Assembly: GCA_016297945.1 (NCBI GenBank)
Contig: JAEDFR010000030.1
Location: forward strand, 1 to 24,375
DNA: 24,375 bases
Source of the DNA: Lachnospiraceae bacterium
GTDB taxonomy: Bacteria > Bacillota > Clostridia > Lachnospirales > Lachnospiraceae
Direction of reading: 5' to 3'
The position numbers and the translations under genes were made by a program. Positions 22,589-24,375 of this stretch are shown here, piece by piece. Every line of letters starts with the position of its first letter. Positions within the stretch are counted from its first letter, which is position 1. The notes below the pieces were generated by a model that saw nothing but the letters and a program-made list of their open reading frames with translations, was not told where the DNA came from and made no database searches.

Positions 22589-24375
22589 ATGAGAAGTTAT
22601 TTGAGTTTAGCCTCTATTCAGGCCAAAGCACATAAAAGACAGAATAGGATGACCATTTTTTGCATCACGCTTGCAGTGATTCTGATTACAGGCGTTTTCA
22701 CCATGGCAGATATGGAATACCGCCACGAAACTGTGAGAATGCTGGAACATCACGGGAACTGGCATATTTCACTTAAAAATATTACAAAAGAGGAAGCACA
22801 AGCGGTTACAAAAGAAGTATGGATAAAGGAAGGCTGCTGGTATGATGTTATAAATTATGACCTGGATAAAGACTACAGTATCTGTGGAAAGCAAACGGTA
22901 GTATGTGGAACGAATGAAAACTGGGACAAGATTATGTTTTGCATGAGAGAGGGAAAACTCCCTAAAAATGAGAATGAAATTGCAGTGAGCGAAAACTTCA
23001 GACGTCAATTTTCCAAAGAAATTGGTGATAAGGTTTCCTTGGTAACACCGGCCGGGGGTTATGAATATGTGATTAGTGGAATTGCAAAGGATGGATCTTT
23101 GCTTCAGACAAATGATGCAATAGGGGTTTTTGTTTCCATGGAATCCTTTGAAAAGATTATGAAGGAAAATGGGGAAAGTATGAACCCGGTTTACTTTGTT
23201 CAGTTTGGTAATACATGGACTATAAGAAAGACCATAGATAAACTGATGGCCGAACGCGGATGGGATAAGTCTGTTGTAGCCGAAAATGCAGCTATTCTTG
23301 GAATTCTGGGAATGAGTAGCAGCAGTTACATTGTAGGTTTATACGGTATAGCATTTTTCCTTGTTATACTAGTAATGCTGTCCGGCATACTCATGATTGC
23401 AGGCAGTATGAACAGCAACATTGCTGAGCGCACCCAGTATTTTGGAATGCTTCGCTGTATTGGAACAAGCAAGGCACAGATTAAGCACATCGTAAGACTG
23501 GAAGCATTAAACTGGTGTAAAAAGGCAATCCCTTTTGGAATCGTGATTGCAACACTTGCATCCTGGGGAATTTGTGCGATTCTTAGGTTTGTCATTGGTG
23601 GCGAATGGGGGAATATGCCGGTTTTTAAACTGAGCTCTATAGGAATCATCAGTGGTACCGTGATTGGTATTGTTACAGTACTGATAGCTGCTAATGCTCC
23701 GGCAAAGCGGGCTGCAAAAGTGACTCCTGTGGCGGGAATATCAGGAAATACGGAAAAAGGGAATGCAAAAAAGGCCGCCAACACGAAGCTTTTCAAAGTA
23801 GAAAATGCACTTGGAATTCATCATGCGATTTCGCAGAAGAAGAGCCTTATTTTGATGACGGGGTCCTTTGCATTGAGTATTATCCTGTTTTTGAGCTTTT
23901 CAGTTATGATTGACTGGATCGGCCATGCACTCAATTCCAACAAACCATATTCGCAGGATATGTCAGTTTATGCAAAAGATTATGCTCCTGTTTTGCCGCA
24001 GGAACTTGTTGCAGAAATTGAGAAAATTGATGGTATCAAATATGTATATGGAAGAATGCACATCTGTGATGAGATTACCTCCACGAAGGATGTAAATAAG
24101 ATGGATTTGATTTCATATGAAGAGCTACAGTTTGATTGGGCAAAGGATGATTATTTGTCAGGCGATATTGAGGCGGTAAAAGATGACAGCAACTCAGTTA
24201 TGGTTGTTTTTGACAAAAACAATCCACTGACTTTGGGTGATAAAATCTGGTACAGGGGAAATGAACTGACAGTAGCAGCTGTACTGAAAGACAGTCCGTT
24301 CAGTTCATCAGATATACCGACAGTTCTCTGTTCAGAGGAGACTTTTGAAAAGCTCACCGGAATTGATGAATATGC
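22589..24375 (+). CDS. FtsX-like ABC transporter permease, 3' end cut off
   Basis: The frame is open without a stop for 595 codons from ATG 22589 to the right edge, so the gene continues beyond the window. AAGGAGG precedes the start. The first unit has a membrane helix at about 21-41 (MTIFCITLAVILITGVFTMA), a 200-residue extracytoplasmic part, and three helices (about 249-271, 312-334, 350-374) with the FtsX signature RTQYFGMLRCIGTSKAQIK. A second unit begins at about residue 410 (ALGIHHAISQKKSLILM and a helix FALSIILFLSFSVMI) with its own outer domain. Such duplicated permeases typically expel or sense antimicrobial peptides or lipid-linked compounds together with an adjacent kinase and regulator. 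Confidence 0.92.
   Translation, partial: MRSYLSLASIQAKAHKRQNRMTIFCITLAVILITGVFTMADMEYRHETVRMLEHHGNWHISLKNITKEEAQAVTKEVWIKEGCWYDVINYDLDKDYSICGKQTVVCGTNENWDKIMFCMREGKLPKNENEIAVSENFRRQFSKEIGDKVSLVTPAGGYEYVISGIAKDGSLLQTNDAIGVFVSMESFEKIMKENGESMNPVYFVQFGNTWTIRKTIDKLMAERGWDKSVVAENAAILGILGMSSSSYIVGLYGIAFFLVILVMLSGILMIAGSMNSNIAERTQYFGMLRCIGTSKAQIKHIVRLEALNWCKKAIPFGIVIATLASWGICAILRFVIGGEWGNMPVFKLSSIGIISGTVIGIVTVLIAANAPAKRAAKVTPVAGISGNTEKGNAKKAANTKLFKVENALGIHHAISQKKSLILMTGSFALSIILFLSFSVMIDWIGHALNSNKPYSQDMSVYAKDYAPVLPQELVAEIEKIDGIKYVYGRMHICDEITSTKDVNKMDLISYEELQFDWAKDDYLSGDIEAVKDDSNSVMVVFDKNNPLTLGDKIWYRGNELTVAAVLKDSPFSSSDIPTVLCSEETFEKLTGIDEY

Noticed and set aside
1..24375. rRNA, tRNA, CRISPR arrays, transposases or phage genes
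   Set aside because: No cloverleaf, spaced direct-repeat array, DDE/recombinase protein or phage structural gene was seen on either strand.

Overview
The window looks like a chromosomal segment of a Gram-positive, moderately AT-rich Clostridia member, most likely Lachnospiraceae. This is judged from gene order, codon style, strong aGGAGG ribosome sites, and protein types such as a Na+-type F-ATPase c subunit, QueT and SleB-like hydrolases. The assignment is by recognition, not by a search.

Layout. 1-2509: co-directional housekeeping genes: the 3' part of a Sua5/TsaC-type tRNA threonylcarbamoyladenosine enzyme, rpiB, upp and a dCMP deaminase. Bacillus and many Clostridia place Sua5-rpiB-upp just before the atp operon, and that order is kept here with extra genes inserted. 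2533-3681: a secreted coiled-coil protein ending in a SleB-type cell-wall hydrolase domain. 3682-4153: no gene, but a long imperfect palindrome (copy 1 of a repeat family) and a bidirectional terminator. 4154-4636 (minus): a DUF402 protein. 4852-12190: the F1Fo ATP synthase operon, AtpZ-like, AtpI-like, atpB-E-F-H-A-G-D-C, with a promoter and a terminator. The c subunit carries the complete Na+-coordination signature. 12267-12656: a small unknown gene. 12801-15332: an 843-residue membrane-anchored extracytoplasmic protein whose C-terminus looks like a degenerate C39-peptidase fold. 15364-15734: copy 2 of the palindrome family. 15743-16237 (minus): queT with a structured leader. 16440-17729: a membrane-anchored erythromycin-esterase-family protein behind a strong promoter carrying two near-identical operator-like sites.

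17740-19007 is a decaying accessory stretch: a transglutaminase-like gene split by a -1 frameshift at a perfect A AAA AAG heptamer, an unidentified broken gene, and a NUDIX/GNAT chimera that is itself frameshifted. 19036-19731 is an intact N-terminal-Cys amidase-like gene. 19801 to the right edge is a regulatory/transport module: a small membrane protein, an OmpR-type response regulator, a sensor kinase, an ABC ATPase and a large FtsX-type permease running off the window. Its genes overlap or are closely spaced, which suggests an envelope-stress or antimicrobial-peptide sensing and efflux unit.

The least ordinary signals are the two related 360-370 bp palindromic elements, both between convergent genes; the tandem operators; and the slippery-site frameshift. 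I saw no rRNA, tRNA, CRISPR array or insertion sequence.
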